Positions 52,113 through 60,341 of a DNA stretch of 64,000 nt are shown one piece after another. This DNA comes from Brooklawnia sp963780175 (GTDB lineage: Bacteria; Actinomycetota; Actinomycetes; Propionibacteriales; Propionibacteriaceae): the NCBI GenBank assembly GCA_963780175.1, contig CAWAAT010000007.1:1-64000 (forward strand), read 5' to 3'. The notes beneath the pieces were generated by a model, which did not search any database, was not told the origin of the DNA, and worked only from the letters and a program-made list of their open reading frames with translations. How positions within the stretch are numbered: position 1 is the stretch's first letter; each line of letters opens with the position of its first letter. Both the position numbers and the translations under genes were made by a program.

Positions 52113-52907
52113 TCAGCGCAGGTGGACGACGTCTCCCGCCGAGAACGCCTCAACACCGGACTCACCCAGATCAACCAGGAGTTCCCCGTTGGGTCCCACG
52201 CCGACGGCCCGCCCGGTCTCCGACGGTCCGTGCTCGGACTGCTCATCGAGGTGGACGCGCACCTGGCGTCCGATGGTGGCGCAACCGGACGCGTACTCGG
52301 TGCTCAGGTCGTGGCCCTCATCCCAGCGATTCGCGAGATCGGCCAGCCGCTCCAGGATCGCAGCGAGCAGATGGTTCTTGTCGGTGGGCAGCCCAGCCAC
52401 CAGCAGGCTGGTCGCCCGCGAGAAGGGGAGCTCGGCAGTCGACATCGAGATGTTGATCCCCCACCCGCAGACCGCGGCCGGGCCCAGGTCGGTGTGCACC
52501 ATCTCGGACAGGATTCCGCAGACCTTCAACTCATCGATCAGCACGTCGTTGGGCCACTTCAAGGTGACGCGCTCCCCTGCGCCCAGCGACCTGATGCCGT
52601 CGGCGATCGCCAGGCCCACCAGCAACGACAACCAGCCCCAGTCCAGGGCGGGACGCGTCGGCCGCAGCAGCACCGAAGTAGCCACTGACGTGCCCGGGGG
52701 AGACTGCCATGCCCGATCGAAGCGTCCCCGCCCGGAGCGTTGATGGTCGGCGACCAGGACGCGGCCGGCCGGCTCGCCAGCGCGCGCTCGATGAGCCATG
52801 TCCACGTTGGTCGAACCTGTCTCGGCTACGCAGCTGACCCGCCACGGCGACCCCGGCCCGAGCAGGGTTTGGATCCGTTCGGCGCTGGCAGCAGGAGTCG
52901 CGGGCAT
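52113..52907 (-). CDS. birA: Biotin-[acetyl-CoA-carboxylase] ligase, class I
   Basis: A 264-residue biotin protein ligase without the N-terminal repressor helix-turn-helix. The catalytic motif GRGRFDRAWQSPPGTSVATSVLL corresponds to the GRGRxGRxW loop, followed by LKWPNDVLIDELKVCGIL and WGINISM. C-terminal SH3-like cap at TGRAVGVGPNGELLVDLG. Leaderless: TAGGCT 7 nt before ATG. Divergent from the carboxylase beta subunit; its target is the BCCP region of the alpha subunit at 57724. Confidence 0.92.
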   Translation of the reverse strand: MPATPAASAERIQTLLGPGSPWRVSCVAETGSTNVDMAHRARAGEPAGRVLVADHQRSGRGRFDRAWQSPPGTSVATSVLLRPTRPALDWGWLSLLVGLAIADGIRSLGAGERVTLKWPNDVLIDELKVCGILSEMVHTDLGPAAVCGWGINISMSTAELPFSRATSLLVAGLPTDKNHLLAAILERLADLANRWDEGHDLSTEYASGCATIGRQVRVHLDEQSEHGPSETGRAVGVGPNGELLVDLGESGVEAFSAGDVVHLR

Positions 52908-52914
52908 GGATCGC

Positions 52915-52920
52915 AGCCTA
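52915..52920 (-). promoter_or_regulatory. Leaderless -10 box TAGGCT for birA
   Basis: TAGGCT with 7 nt to the ATG at 52907. Confidence 0.6.
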
Positions 52921-52947
52921 ACCTGCCGCCTCGAACACCTGCCCGGC

Positions 52948-52953
52948 TATCTT
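52948..52953 (+). promoter_or_regulatory. Leaderless -10 box TATCTT for the carboxylase beta gene
   Basis: TATCTT with 7 nt to the ATG at 52961. Confidence 0.5.
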
Positions 52954-52960
52954 GTTCGAT

Positions 52961-54538
52961 ATGGACGTCGACCTTCACACCACCGCCGGCAAGCTGGCCG
53001 ATCTGGGTACCCGCATCGAGCAGGCCGTCCACGCTGCGGGCGCCCAGGCCGTTGACAAGCAGCACGCCAAGGGCAAGATGACCGCCCGCGAACGCATCCT
53101 CGCGCTCCTCGACGAAGCCAGCTTCTCCGAGATGGACGAGTTCGCCCGACACCGCAGCCGGGATTTCGGGATGGATGCCAAGCGCCCCTACGGCGACGGT
53201 GTCATCATCGGTGTCGGCGCGATCCACGGCCGTCCGGTGTGCGTGTTCAGCCAGGACGTCGGGGTGTACGGCGGATCGCTGGGCGAGGTGTACGGCGGCA
53301 AGATCGCCAAGATCATCGACTTCGCCACCACCACCGGCTGCCCCCTCATCGGCATCAACGAGGGCGGCGGTGCCCGCATCCAGGAGGGTGTCGGTTCGCT
53401 GGCGGCCTACGGCGACATCTTCCTGCGCAACGTGCACGCCTCCGGTGTCATCCCCCAGATCAGCCTGATCATGGGCGCGGCGGCCGGCGGCCACGTCTAC
53501 TCCCCCGCCCTCACCGACTTCATCGTGATGGTCGACCAGACCAGTCAGATGTTCATCACCGGTCCCGATGTGATCCGCACCGTCACCGGCGAGGACGTCA
53601 CCATGGAAGACCTCGGCGGTGGACGCACGCACAACACCAGGTCGGGCAACGCGCACTATCTGGCCGCCGACGAGGCCGACGCGCTGGAGTACGTCCGGGA
53701 ACTGATCACCTACCTGCCGCAGAACAACCTCGAGGACGCCCCGGTCTACGAGTTCGCCGAGGCCGCCGACCTGGACTTCACCGACCACGACCGTTTGCTG
53801 GACGCGTTGATCCCCGACAACCCTGCGCACGCCTACGACATGCGCGACGTCATCCGCACCGTCGTCGACGATGACGAGTTCCTGGAGGTCATGGAACTGT
53901 ACGCGCCCAACATCATCTGCGGGTTCGCCCGCGTCGAGGGACGCAGCATCGGCATCGTCGCCAACCAGCCGATGGTGTTGGCCGGCACGCTCGACACGAA
54001 GGCCGCTGAGAAGGCCGCCCGATTCGTGCGCACCTGCGATTCCTTCAACGTCCCGGTGCTCACGTTCGTGGACGTCCCGGGGTTCCTGCCCGGGGTCGAG
54101 CAGGAGCACAGCGGCGTCATCCGCCGCGGGGCGAAACTGATCTACGCCTACGCCGAGGCAACGGTGCCCCTGATGACCGTCATCACCCGGAAGGCCTACG
54201 GCGGCGCCTACGTCGTGATGGGCTCCAAGCATCTGGGCTGCGATGTGAACCTGGCCTGGCCGACCGCCCAGATCGCGGTGATGGGGGCTGAGGGGGCTGT
54301 CAGCATCCTGTACCGCAAAGAACTGGCGTCATCCGCAGACCCAGCCGGCCTGACGAAGGAGCTCATCGAGACCTACAACCGGACGCTGGCCAATCCATAC
54401 GCTGCCGCCGAGCGCGGCTACGTGGACCAGGTGATCTACCCGCACGAGACCCGCTCGCAGGTCATCCGTTTCCTGCGTCTGCTGCGCACCAAGCGCGAGG
54501 CTCTGCCGCCCAAGAAGCACGGGAACATCCCGCTATGA
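52961..54538 (+). CDS. pccB: Acyl-CoA (propionyl-CoA) carboxylase beta subunit
   Basis: A 525-residue carboxyltransferase with the crotonase-like N and C halves. Landmarks are GKMTARERILALLDEASFSEMDEF, FSQDVGVYGGSLGEVYGGKIAKIIDFA, GINEGGGARIQEGV, ISLIMGAAAGGHVYSPALTDF (N-oxyanion hole), and FVDVPGFLPGVEQEHSGVIRRGAKLIYAYAEATVP with KAYGGAYVVMGSK (C-oxyanion hole). An Asp at the specificity position in LTDFIVM suits propionyl-CoA, as known for PccB. Could instead be the 12S subunit of methylmalonyl-CoA carboxytransferase, which is homologous; the co-located biotin carboxylase and epsilon subunit favour a carboxylase. Confidence 0.88.
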   Translation: MDVDLHTTAGKLADLGTRIEQAVHAAGAQAVDKQHAKGKMTARERILALLDEASFSEMDEFARHRSRDFGMDAKRPYGDGVIIGVGAIHGRPVCVFSQDVGVYGGSLGEVYGGKIAKIIDFATTTGCPLIGINEGGGARIQEGVGSLAAYGDIFLRNVHASGVIPQISLIMGAAAGGHVYSPALTDFIVMVDQTSQMFITGPDVIRTVTGEDVTMEDLGGGRTHNTRSGNAHYLAADEADALEYVRELITYLPQNNLEDAPVYEFAEAADLDFTDHDRLLDALIPDNPAHAYDMRDVIRTVVDDDEFLEVMELYAPNIICGFARVEGRSIGIVANQPMVLAGTLDTKAAEKAARFVRTCDSFNVPVLTFVDVPGFLPGVEQEHSGVIRRGAKLIYAYAEATVPLMTVITRKAYGGAYVVMGSKHLGCDVNLAWPTAQIAVMGAEGAVSILYRKELASSADPAGLTKELIETYNRTLANPYAAAERGYVDQVIYPHETRSQVIRFLRLLRTKREALPPKKHGNIPL

Positions 54539-54747
54539 GCGATCCGGTCTTCAGTGTGCTGCGCGGCCGTCCCAGCGACGAGGAACTGGCCGCTGCCGCC
54601 GTCGTCCTGGCGGCCGAACTGGCCGAACCGGGGCCCGCGCGCGCCAATACCGACCGACCCCTGGCGGGCGGCTGGAACTCCTACTGGCGCCGGGTACGCC
54701 AGCCCTTCGTCCACGGCCCGGAGGCCTGGACCGGCAGCCTGCGCTGA
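54535..54747 (+). CDS. Acyl-CoA carboxylase epsilon subunit
   Basis: A 70-residue actinobacterial epsilon subunit. It begins with a segment for beta-subunit binding (FSVLRGRPSDEELAAAAVVLAAEL), the RGxPsdEELAA pattern being typical, and ends with a basic GWNSYWRRVRQPFVHG motif. It overlaps pccB by 4 nt (ATGA). This subunit stabilises the alpha-beta complex in Streptomyces and mycobacteria. Confidence 0.85.
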   Translation: MSDPVFSVLRGRPSDEELAAAAVVLAAELAEPGPARANTDRPLAGGWNSYWRRVRQPFVHGPEAWTGSLR

Positions 54748-54878
54748 GTCGATGCGTTGGTGAGGGGCCTGTTCGCCCAGCGGTGAAATCTGACGATCGA
54801 CCGGTGCTCCCACCAACCATCCACTTGAATGGAAACCAGCGGCCGGGCCACACGGTTCTGGCCAGTGAGGAGCACACC

Positions 54879-55541
54879 ATGACAGCGATCGACGACATCC
54901 TAGGCAAGTTGCCCATCCAGCAGTTGGCCGCTCAACTGGGCAGCGACCCGGACACCATCCAACAGGCAGCAGGTGAGGCCATCGCCTCACTGATGGGTGG
55001 GCTGCAGCAGAACTCGACCCAGCCGCTCGGCCAGCGCTCGCTGGCCGCTGCCCTTAAGCAGCACCAGGGCAGCAACCTGCTCGACACCGAGATCGACCTC
55101 AACCAGATCGACCAGACCGACGGCACCAAGATCGTCCAGCACGTCCTGGGTGCCGACCCGGCCACCGCCGCCCGTAACCTGGGCACGCGCAGCGAAGCCG
55201 GTCTCATCCAGCGGCTGCTGCCGATGCTCGCTCCCCTGGTGCTGAGTTACCTGGCCAGCCGGGTGGGCAACCGCCAGATCGAAGCCGGACGCCAGCAGGA
55301 GCAGCAGCAACAGGGTGGCAGCATTCTGGACAGCATCCTCGGCCGCAGCGGACCCCAGGACACCCGGCCGAGCGAGGACTACCAGCGCGGCTACCAGGAC
55401 GGCTACGAGGCCGCCAAGACCGAGGCCCAGCAGAGTGGCGGCATGGGGCTGGCCGACATCATCGGCGGAATGATGGGTGGCACCCAGCAGCGCCCCCAGC
55501 AAGGTGGGCTGGGCGGCCTGCTCGGCGGCCTCTTCAGCTGA
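54879..55541 (+). CDS. DUF937 family protein
   Basis: A 220-residue protein. The N-terminal DUF937 domain (IDDILGKLPIQQLAAQLGSDPDTIQQAAGEAIASLMGGLQQN...ARNLGTRSEAGLIQRLLPMLAPLVLSYLAS) is followed by a Gln-rich linker and a Gly-rich tail (YQRGYQDGYEAAKTEAQQ, then GGLGGLLGGLF). No signal peptide. Function unknown; proteins of this type are widespread in actinobacteria. ATG with GAGGAG 7 nt upstream. Confidence 0.8.
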   Translation: MTAIDDILGKLPIQQLAAQLGSDPDTIQQAAGEAIASLMGGLQQNSTQPLGQRSLAAALKQHQGSNLLDTEIDLNQIDQTDGTKIVQHVLGADPATAARNLGTRSEAGLIQRLLPMLAPLVLSYLASRVGNRQIEAGRQQEQQQQGGSILDSILGRSGPQDTRPSEDYQRGYQDGYEAAKTEAQQSGGMGLADIIGGMMGGTQQRPQQGGLGGLLGGLFS

Positions 55542-55559
55542 CAGCGGCAGGCCAGCCCC

Positions 55560-55565
55560 TAGCAT
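55560..55565 (+). promoter_or_regulatory. Leaderless -10 box TAGCAT for maf
   Basis: TAGCAT with 6 nt to the GTG at 55572. Confidence 0.5.
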
Positions 55566-55571
55566 GGTGCT

Positions 55572-56228
55572 GTGCCCAAGCCAGTAACCGTTCCACAGCC
55601 ACGGCGGGTGATCCTGGGTTCGGGGTCACCCGCCCGGCTGCAGACCCTGCGCAACGCCGGTCTGGATCCCGAGGTGATCGTCCCCGAGGTGGACGAGGAC
55701 TCCATCCACATCTCCGGGCCTCGTGACCTCACCGCTGCCCTCGCACAATTGAAGGGCGAGGCCGTTCTCGCCTCGTTGCGTGAGTCTGACGCACTCGATG
55801 AACCGCTGGTCTTGCTGGCCTGCGATTCGATGCTTGAGATCGAGGGACGCCTGCACGGTAAGCCCGGCACCCAGGACGCCGCCGTGGTGCGCTGGTACCG
55901 GATGAGGGGCCGTCAGGGGATCTTGTTCACCGGGCACTACGTCGCCGTGGTGCTGGGTCCCGACGACATCCGCCACCAGGTCAGGGTGGCTGAGACCGGC
56001 GTGACGTTCGCTGACCTCACCGACGCCGAGATCGCCGCCTATGCGGCCACCGGGGAACCACAGCGAGTGGCCGGCGGATTCACCATCGACGGCTTCGGTG
56101 GCGCATTCGTCACCCGCATCACCGGTGACCCCCACAACGTGGTCGGGATATCGCTGCCGCTGGTCCGCCAGATGCTGCTCGACCAGGGCGTGGCCTGGCA
56201 CAGTCTGTGGCGTCACAACCAGTCGTAG
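55572..56228 (+). CDS. maf: Maf family nucleotide pyrophosphatase
   Basis: A 218-residue Maf/HAM1-fold pyrophosphatase hydrolysing dTTP/UTP and modified bases. It has RVILGSGSPARLQTLRNAGLDPEVIVPEVDE, LLACDSMLEIEGRLHGKPGTQ, and GGFTIDGFGGAFVTRITGDPHNVVGISLPLVR at the C terminus. Near the carboxylase genes, as in several actinobacteria. Its 3' end overlaps the convergent corA by 16 bp. Confidence 0.9.
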   Translation: MPKPVTVPQPRRVILGSGSPARLQTLRNAGLDPEVIVPEVDEDSIHISGPRDLTAALAQLKGEAVLASLRESDALDEPLVLLACDSMLEIEGRLHGKPGTQDAAVVRWYRMRGRQGILFTGHYVAVVLGPDDIRHQVRVAETGVTFADLTDAEIAAYAATGEPQRVAGGFTIDGFGGAFVTRITGDPHNVVGISLPLVRQMLLDQGVAWHSLWRHNQS

Positions 56229-57202
56229 CGCTTGAACGTCAGGTAGAGCGCCACCACCGAGGCCACGGTGATGCCCGCCGCCAGCCACAGACCGAGGGGG
56301 TCACTGAATCCGGGGTAGGGCACATTCATGCCGAACCAGCCGGTCACCATCGTCGGGACCGCAATGATCGCCGCCCAGCCCGACAACTTCTTCATCACCA
56401 CGTTCAGTCGCATGTCGTTCAACGACAGGTTGGTCTCGAAGATGCTTCCGACCAGATCGCGCAGCGACTCGGTCCACTCCGCCTCGCGCTGCACGTGATC
56501 GTAGAGGTCTTCGAAGTAGCCGCGCAGGTTCTCGGACCAGCCATACTCGCGACCATGCCTGATGACCACGGAGACCACGTCGCGCATCGGCAGCGCAATC
56601 CGCCTGATCTCGACCAACTCCCGGCGCAGCCGGTAGGCCTCCCGCGAGACTTGCGTGGTCTGTGGGCGGTCATCGAAGAGCATGTCCTCCAGGGCCTCCA
56701 TGCCCTCGTCGAGCGCGCCGATCACCACGTCCTGACCGTCGACGATCACGTCCAACAGGGCGTGCAGCAGGCCCCCCGCACCATAGCTGACCAGCTCGCG
56801 ATCCTCGTCCCAGCGCTGAAGGAGCGCTTCGAGCGGAACGTCCTCGCACGGACGCACGGTGATCAGCCCGTTGCGCACCACGAACGCCGAGATCTGGTGG
56901 GCCCGCAGTCTGCTCTCATAGCCGGGCGCGTCAACCAATCGGACAGCGTAGGCCTGCACGAACAGGTGACGGTCGTGCCGGGTGGCCTTGGGACGCTCGC
57001 CCTGGGCCTGCGCGTCCTCGACGACGTGAAAGTCGAACGCCATTTCGCGGGCCAGGTTCTCGAGCACTTCAGTGCTCGGGTTGCACAGGTCGAACCAGAC
57101 CAGGTTGGCGTCGTCTGCCAACTGGACGTCGAGGTCCTCCAGCGTGAAGTCCTCGAGGACAACCTGGCCGTTACGCCAGACCCTCGAGTGCGGCACGCTC
57201 AC
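56213..57202 (-). CDS. corA: CorA-family magnesium transporter
   Basis: A 329-residue divalent-cation channel. The N-terminal cytosolic domain is alpha/beta rich (EDFTLEDLDVQLADDANLVWFDLCNP), long helices lie at 180-270, and two C-terminal transmembrane helices surround the signature YGMN-type motif, here WFGMNVPYPG near residue 290, followed by a basic end. GTG overlaps the Nudix stop (GTGA), so it is probably co-transcribed. Could transport Mg, Co or Ni. Confidence 0.9.
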   Translation of the reverse strand: MSVPHSRVWRNGQVVLEDFTLEDLDVQLADDANLVWFDLCNPSTEVLENLAREMAFDFHVVEDAQAQGERPKATRHDRHLFVQAYAVRLVDAPGYESRLRAHQISAFVVRNGLITVRPCEDVPLEALLQRWDEDRELVSYGAGGLLHALLDVIVDGQDVVIGALDEGMEALEDMLFDDRPQTTQVSREAYRLRRELVEIRRIALPMRDVVSVVIRHGREYGWSENLRGYFEDLYDHVQREAEWTESLRDLVGSIFETNLSLNDMRLNVVMKKLSGWAAIIAVPTMVTGWFGMNVPYPGFSDPLGLWLAAGITVASVVALYLTFKRYDWL

Positions 57203-57690
57203 CGTGGCATCCCTTCCAGCACGACGTCTGCCGGGTTGTCCACGGCTACCTGGATCTGGGCCAGATCGGCCAACGGGATAGGCTCCGGCAGATCGTCCAG
57301 CCTGAACCACCCGACGTCGCTTGACTCATCGTCGCCCACCCGAACCTGGCCGCCGGCCCAGCACGCCCGAACGGTGTGTTCGAGGTACGTGGTGACATCC
57401 CCGTTGGAGTAGGTGACCGGCCCGATGACGCCCACGTTCACCAGCCGATCGATGGTGATCTCGACGCCGGTCTCCTCCAGGCACTCCCGCACCGCAGACT
57501 CCGGCACGGTCTCGCCCGGATCCATGACCCCCTTGATCGGGGTCCACGTGCCGTCGTCGACCCTCTTGACCAGCAGCACCTCGGCAGGGTCATCGATCGG
57601 CCGCAGCACCACCGCGCAGACCCCGGGCAGCCACAGCGGATGATTGCCGAGTTTGGCACGTTGGGCCAGGATGAACTCAGGAGTGGCCAT
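57199..57690 (-). CDS. NUDIX hydrolase
   Basis: A 163-residue Nudix enzyme with a complete Nudix box GVMDPGETVPESAVRECLEETGVEI. The substrate is unknown. Leaderless ATG 7 nt after TAGGCT. Divergent from the carboxylase alpha subunit. Confidence 0.85.
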   Translation of the reverse strand: MATPEFILAQRAKLGNHPLWLPGVCAVVLRPIDDPAEVLLVKRVDDGTWTPIKGVMDPGETVPESAVRECLEETGVEITIDRLVNVGVIGPVTYSNGDVTTYLEHTVRACWAGGQVRVGDDESSDVGWFRLDDLPEPIPLADLAQIQVAVDNPADVVLEGMPR

Positions 57691-57697
57691 GTCTGAC

Positions 57698-57716
57698 AGC
57701 CTAGAACCCCTAGACT
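57698..57716. promoter_or_regulatory. Back-to-back leaderless -10 boxes for the Nudix and carboxylase alpha genes
   Basis: TAGGCT (57703-57698, minus) and TAGACT (57711-57716, plus) are each 7 nt from their start codon at 57690 and 57724. Only 7 bp separate the boxes, so the two -35 regions must overlap the opposite transcribed side. Confidence 0.65.
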
Positions 57717-57723
57717 CCCGAGC

Positions 57724-59478
57724 ATGACGATCACCAAGCTGCTGGTGGCCAATCGAGGCGAGATCGCGGTTCGTGTCATCAGGGCCGCGAAGGACGCCGG
57801 CATCACCTCGGTCGCGGTCTATGCCGATTCGGACGCCGCCGCCCTCTTCGTCCAGTTGGCCGACGAGGCGTTCGCGCTCAACGGGGCCACCCCGGCCGAC
57901 ACCTATCTAAACTCCGCGAAGCTGATCGACGTCGCGCTGCGCGCAGGGGCCGACGCCGTGCATCCCGGCTACGGCTTCCTCTCGGAGAACGCGAGCTTCG
58001 CGCGGGCCGTCATCGACGCCGGGCTCACCTGGATAGGCCCGCCGCCTGCCGCCATCGACGCGCTCGGTGACAAGGTGAAGGCCCGCCACATCGCCCAGAA
58101 GGTGGGCGCGCCGCTCGTCCCGGGAACCCCCGACCCGGTCGCGAACGCCGACGAGGTGATCGCGTTCGCCGAACAGTACGGTCTGCCGATCGCGATCAAG
58201 GCGGCTTTCGGCGGTGGCGGGCGTGGCCTCAAGGTGGCCCGACGCATCGATGAGGTCGCGGAGCTGTTCGAGTCGGCCACGCGGGAGGCGGTCACCGCCT
58301 TTGGACGCGGCGAGTGTTTCGTGGAGCGTTACCTTGACCGGCCCCGGCATGTCGAGACCCAGTGCCTGGCCGACCAGCACGGCCACGTCGTGGTGGTGTC
58401 GACCCGCGACTGCTCCCTGCAGCGGCGTCACCAGAAACTGGTGGAGGAGGCGCCCGCGCCTTTCCTCACCGACGACCAGGTGGAGCGGCTGTATGCGTCC
58501 AGTAAGGCGATCATGCGCGAGGCAGGGTACATCGGGGCCGGCACCTGCGAGTTCCTGGTCGGTACCGATGGCACCATCAGTTTCCTCGAGGTGAACACCC
58601 GCCTGCAGGTCGAGCACCCGGTCAGCGAAGAGGTCACCGGCTGGGATCTGGTGCGTTGGCAGTTCAACATCGCCGAGGGCGCCCATCTGCCGAGCAGCGA
58701 TCCGCCGGTGGTGGGCCATTCTCTTGAGTTCCGGATCAACGCCGAGGACGCCGGGCGCGGCTTCATGCCCGGGCCCGGCACGTTGACCCGCTGGCGGCCG
58801 CCGTGTGGGCCGGGTGTGCGAACAGACGAGGGCTACCGGCGGGGCATGACCGTCCCCGGGGCGTTCGACTCGCTGCTGGGCAAGATCATCGTCACCGGGC
58901 CCAGCCGACCCGAGGCACTGGCGCGCGCGCGCCGGGCCTTGGGCGAGTTCATCGTCGACGGCATGCCAACCGTGGTGCCGTTCCACCAACTGGTGTTGGA
59001 CGACCCGGCGTTCACAGCCGCCGATGGTTCGTTCGGCGTCTACACGAACTGGATCGAGACCGAGTTCACCGGTCGGATCGAGCCGTACGCCGGTGAGTTG
59101 GGTGAGCCGGACGAGCAGGTGCCGAGCAAGGTGGTGGTGGTCGAGGTCAACGGTCGTCGCCTGGAGGTCAAGGTGCCGGCGAACCTGGGAGCCAGCGCCG
59201 CGCCCGTGAAGCCGAAGAAGCCGGTGCGCCGAGCGCGCGGGGCGAAGGCCAGCGAGCCGTCTGGCGACGACCTCACCGCCCCCATGCAGGGCACCATCGC
59301 CAAGACGGCGGTGTCCGAGGGAGACACGGTCGCCGAGGGCGATCTGATCGTGGTGCTGGAGGCCATGAAGATGGAACTGCCGATCAGCGCCCACCGCGGC
59401 GGTGTGGTGCAGTCGCTGGTAGCGGCGGGCACATCCGTGGGCAGCGGTGATGTCCTCTGCCAGATCGTGGATGCCTGA
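57724..59478 (+). CDS. pccA: Acyl-CoA carboxylase alpha subunit (biotin carboxylase plus BCCP)
   Basis: A 584-residue protein: biotin carboxylase N-terminal domain (LLVANRGEIAVRVIRAAKDAGI), ATP-grasp (IAIKAAFGGGGRGLKVAR, VETQCLADQHGHVVVVSTRDCSLQRRHQKLVEEAPAP, EVNTRLQVEHPVSEEVTGWDLVRWQ), C-terminal domain, a Lys/Ala linker near 500 and a BCCP domain with the biotinylated Lys in EAMKMELP. Together with PccB and epsilon it carboxylates propionyl- or acetyl-CoA. Actinobacterial AccA3-type proteins have this length. Confidence 0.92.
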   Translation: MTITKLLVANRGEIAVRVIRAAKDAGITSVAVYADSDAAALFVQLADEAFALNGATPADTYLNSAKLIDVALRAGADAVHPGYGFLSENASFARAVIDAGLTWIGPPPAAIDALGDKVKARHIAQKVGAPLVPGTPDPVANADEVIAFAEQYGLPIAIKAAFGGGGRGLKVARRIDEVAELFESATREAVTAFGRGECFVERYLDRPRHVETQCLADQHGHVVVVSTRDCSLQRRHQKLVEEAPAPFLTDDQVERLYASSKAIMREAGYIGAGTCEFLVGTDGTISFLEVNTRLQVEHPVSEEVTGWDLVRWQFNIAEGAHLPSSDPPVVGHSLEFRINAEDAGRGFMPGPGTLTRWRPPCGPGVRTDEGYRRGMTVPGAFDSLLGKIIVTGPSRPEALARARRALGEFIVDGMPTVVPFHQLVLDDPAFTAADGSFGVYTNWIETEFTGRIEPYAGELGEPDEQVPSKVVVVEVNGRRLEVKVPANLGASAAPVKPKKPVRRARGAKASEPSGDDLTAPMQGTIAKTAVSEGDTVAEGDLIVVLEAMKMELPISAHRGGVVQSLVAAGTSVGSGDVLCQIVDA

Positions 59479-60015
59479 GAGCTCCCTGCCCCACGAGTGG
59501 CGCGGGCACGCCGTGGTGCAGGTCGGCGTCCCGGAGCTCGAGGAATGGATCGTGCGGCGAACCCGACACTACGACGTGCGCTTCGTCAGCGCAGACCCCG
59601 GTTTCCGGCACGCCCACATCACTGTACTGGCCCCGCTTCAGCGCTGGTCAAGCGACGACCATCGCCAGCGATCGCCGCGTCGACAGCCCCCTTCGACTTC
59701 GCGTTGCGCTGCATCCGGGTTTTCCCCAACGGGTGCATCCATTTACCTCCCGAGCCGGACGCAGACTTCCGGACCCTGACGCGCAGGGTCTGGGACGCCC
59801 ACCCGGACATCATCCCCAACGGCGCACCCGATCCGGCCCCGCACCTGACGCTCGACCTGGCGTCACCCGAGGTGTCGCTCACCTCCACCCGTCACCTGCT
59901 GGGCGACGCGATCCCGGTGCTCTGCCGGGCCGAGGCACTCGAACTGGTCTGGTACGAGGCCGGCAACTGCCACTTGATCGAGCGTTGGCCTCTGGGGTCT
60001 GACGAGGAGCGCTGA
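59471..60015 (+). pseudogene. 2'-5' RNA ligase / LigT family protein, single-base frameshift
   Basis: First frame (59471 ATG) reads MPESSLPHEWRGHAVVQVGVPELEEWIV...FRHAHITVLAPLQRW; the HxT motif HITV marks this family. The frame is lost near 59668 and resumes AIAASTAPFDFALRCIRVFPNGCIHLPPEPDADF...PAPHLTLDLA with the second motif HLTL, ending 60015. Inserting one G at 59668-59669 (CAG-GCG) rejoins the frames, giving about 181 residues, normal length. The start overlaps the pccA stop by 8 nt. Loss of one base in a GG run looks like a consensus error. Confidence 0.75.
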
Positions 60016-60022
60016 AGCGGGG

Positions 60023-60028
60023 TACGGT
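60023..60028 (+). promoter_or_regulatory. Leaderless -10 box TACGGT for the YciI gene
   Basis: TACGGT with 6 nt to the ATG at 60035. Confidence 0.45.
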
Positions 60029-60034
60029 CGGGGG

Positions 60035-60319
60035 ATGACAACCATTGCCGTGCGCTACCTCTACGACCAGACAGCCGACGAACGCCGCGCACAGTACCGC
60101 GAGATCCACCGTGACTTCCTGCGGACGTTGCTCAGCGAGGGCATCGTGCTGGCCTCCGGCGCGGTGTCCGAACCGAAGGGTGCGCTGATCATCCTGGCGG
60201 CAGACTCACCCCAGGCTGCTCTCGACATCCTGACCGACGACCCGTTCCTGACCGCCGGCGGCATCATCGTCGAGCGTTCGGCCCAGGTGTGGGACGTCGC
60301 CATTGGCGCGGTCGGCTGA
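60035..60319 (+). CDS. YciI family protein
   Basis: A 94-residue YCII-domain protein: VRYLYDQTADERRAQYREIHRDFLRTLLSEGIVLASGAVSEPKGALIILAADSPQAALDILTDDPFLTAGGIIVERSAQVWDVAIG. The conserved His in REIHRDF and the DPFLTAG motif match the family fold, related to muconolactone isomerase. Some relatives are dehydrogenases or dehalogenases; function here is unknown. Confidence 0.82.
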   Translation: MTTIAVRYLYDQTADERRAQYREIHRDFLRTLLSEGIVLASGAVSEPKGALIILAADSPQAALDILTDDPFLTAGGIIVERSAQVWDVAIGAVG

Positions 60320-60341
60320 CCGGTCCCAGCTGGCCCGGCGG

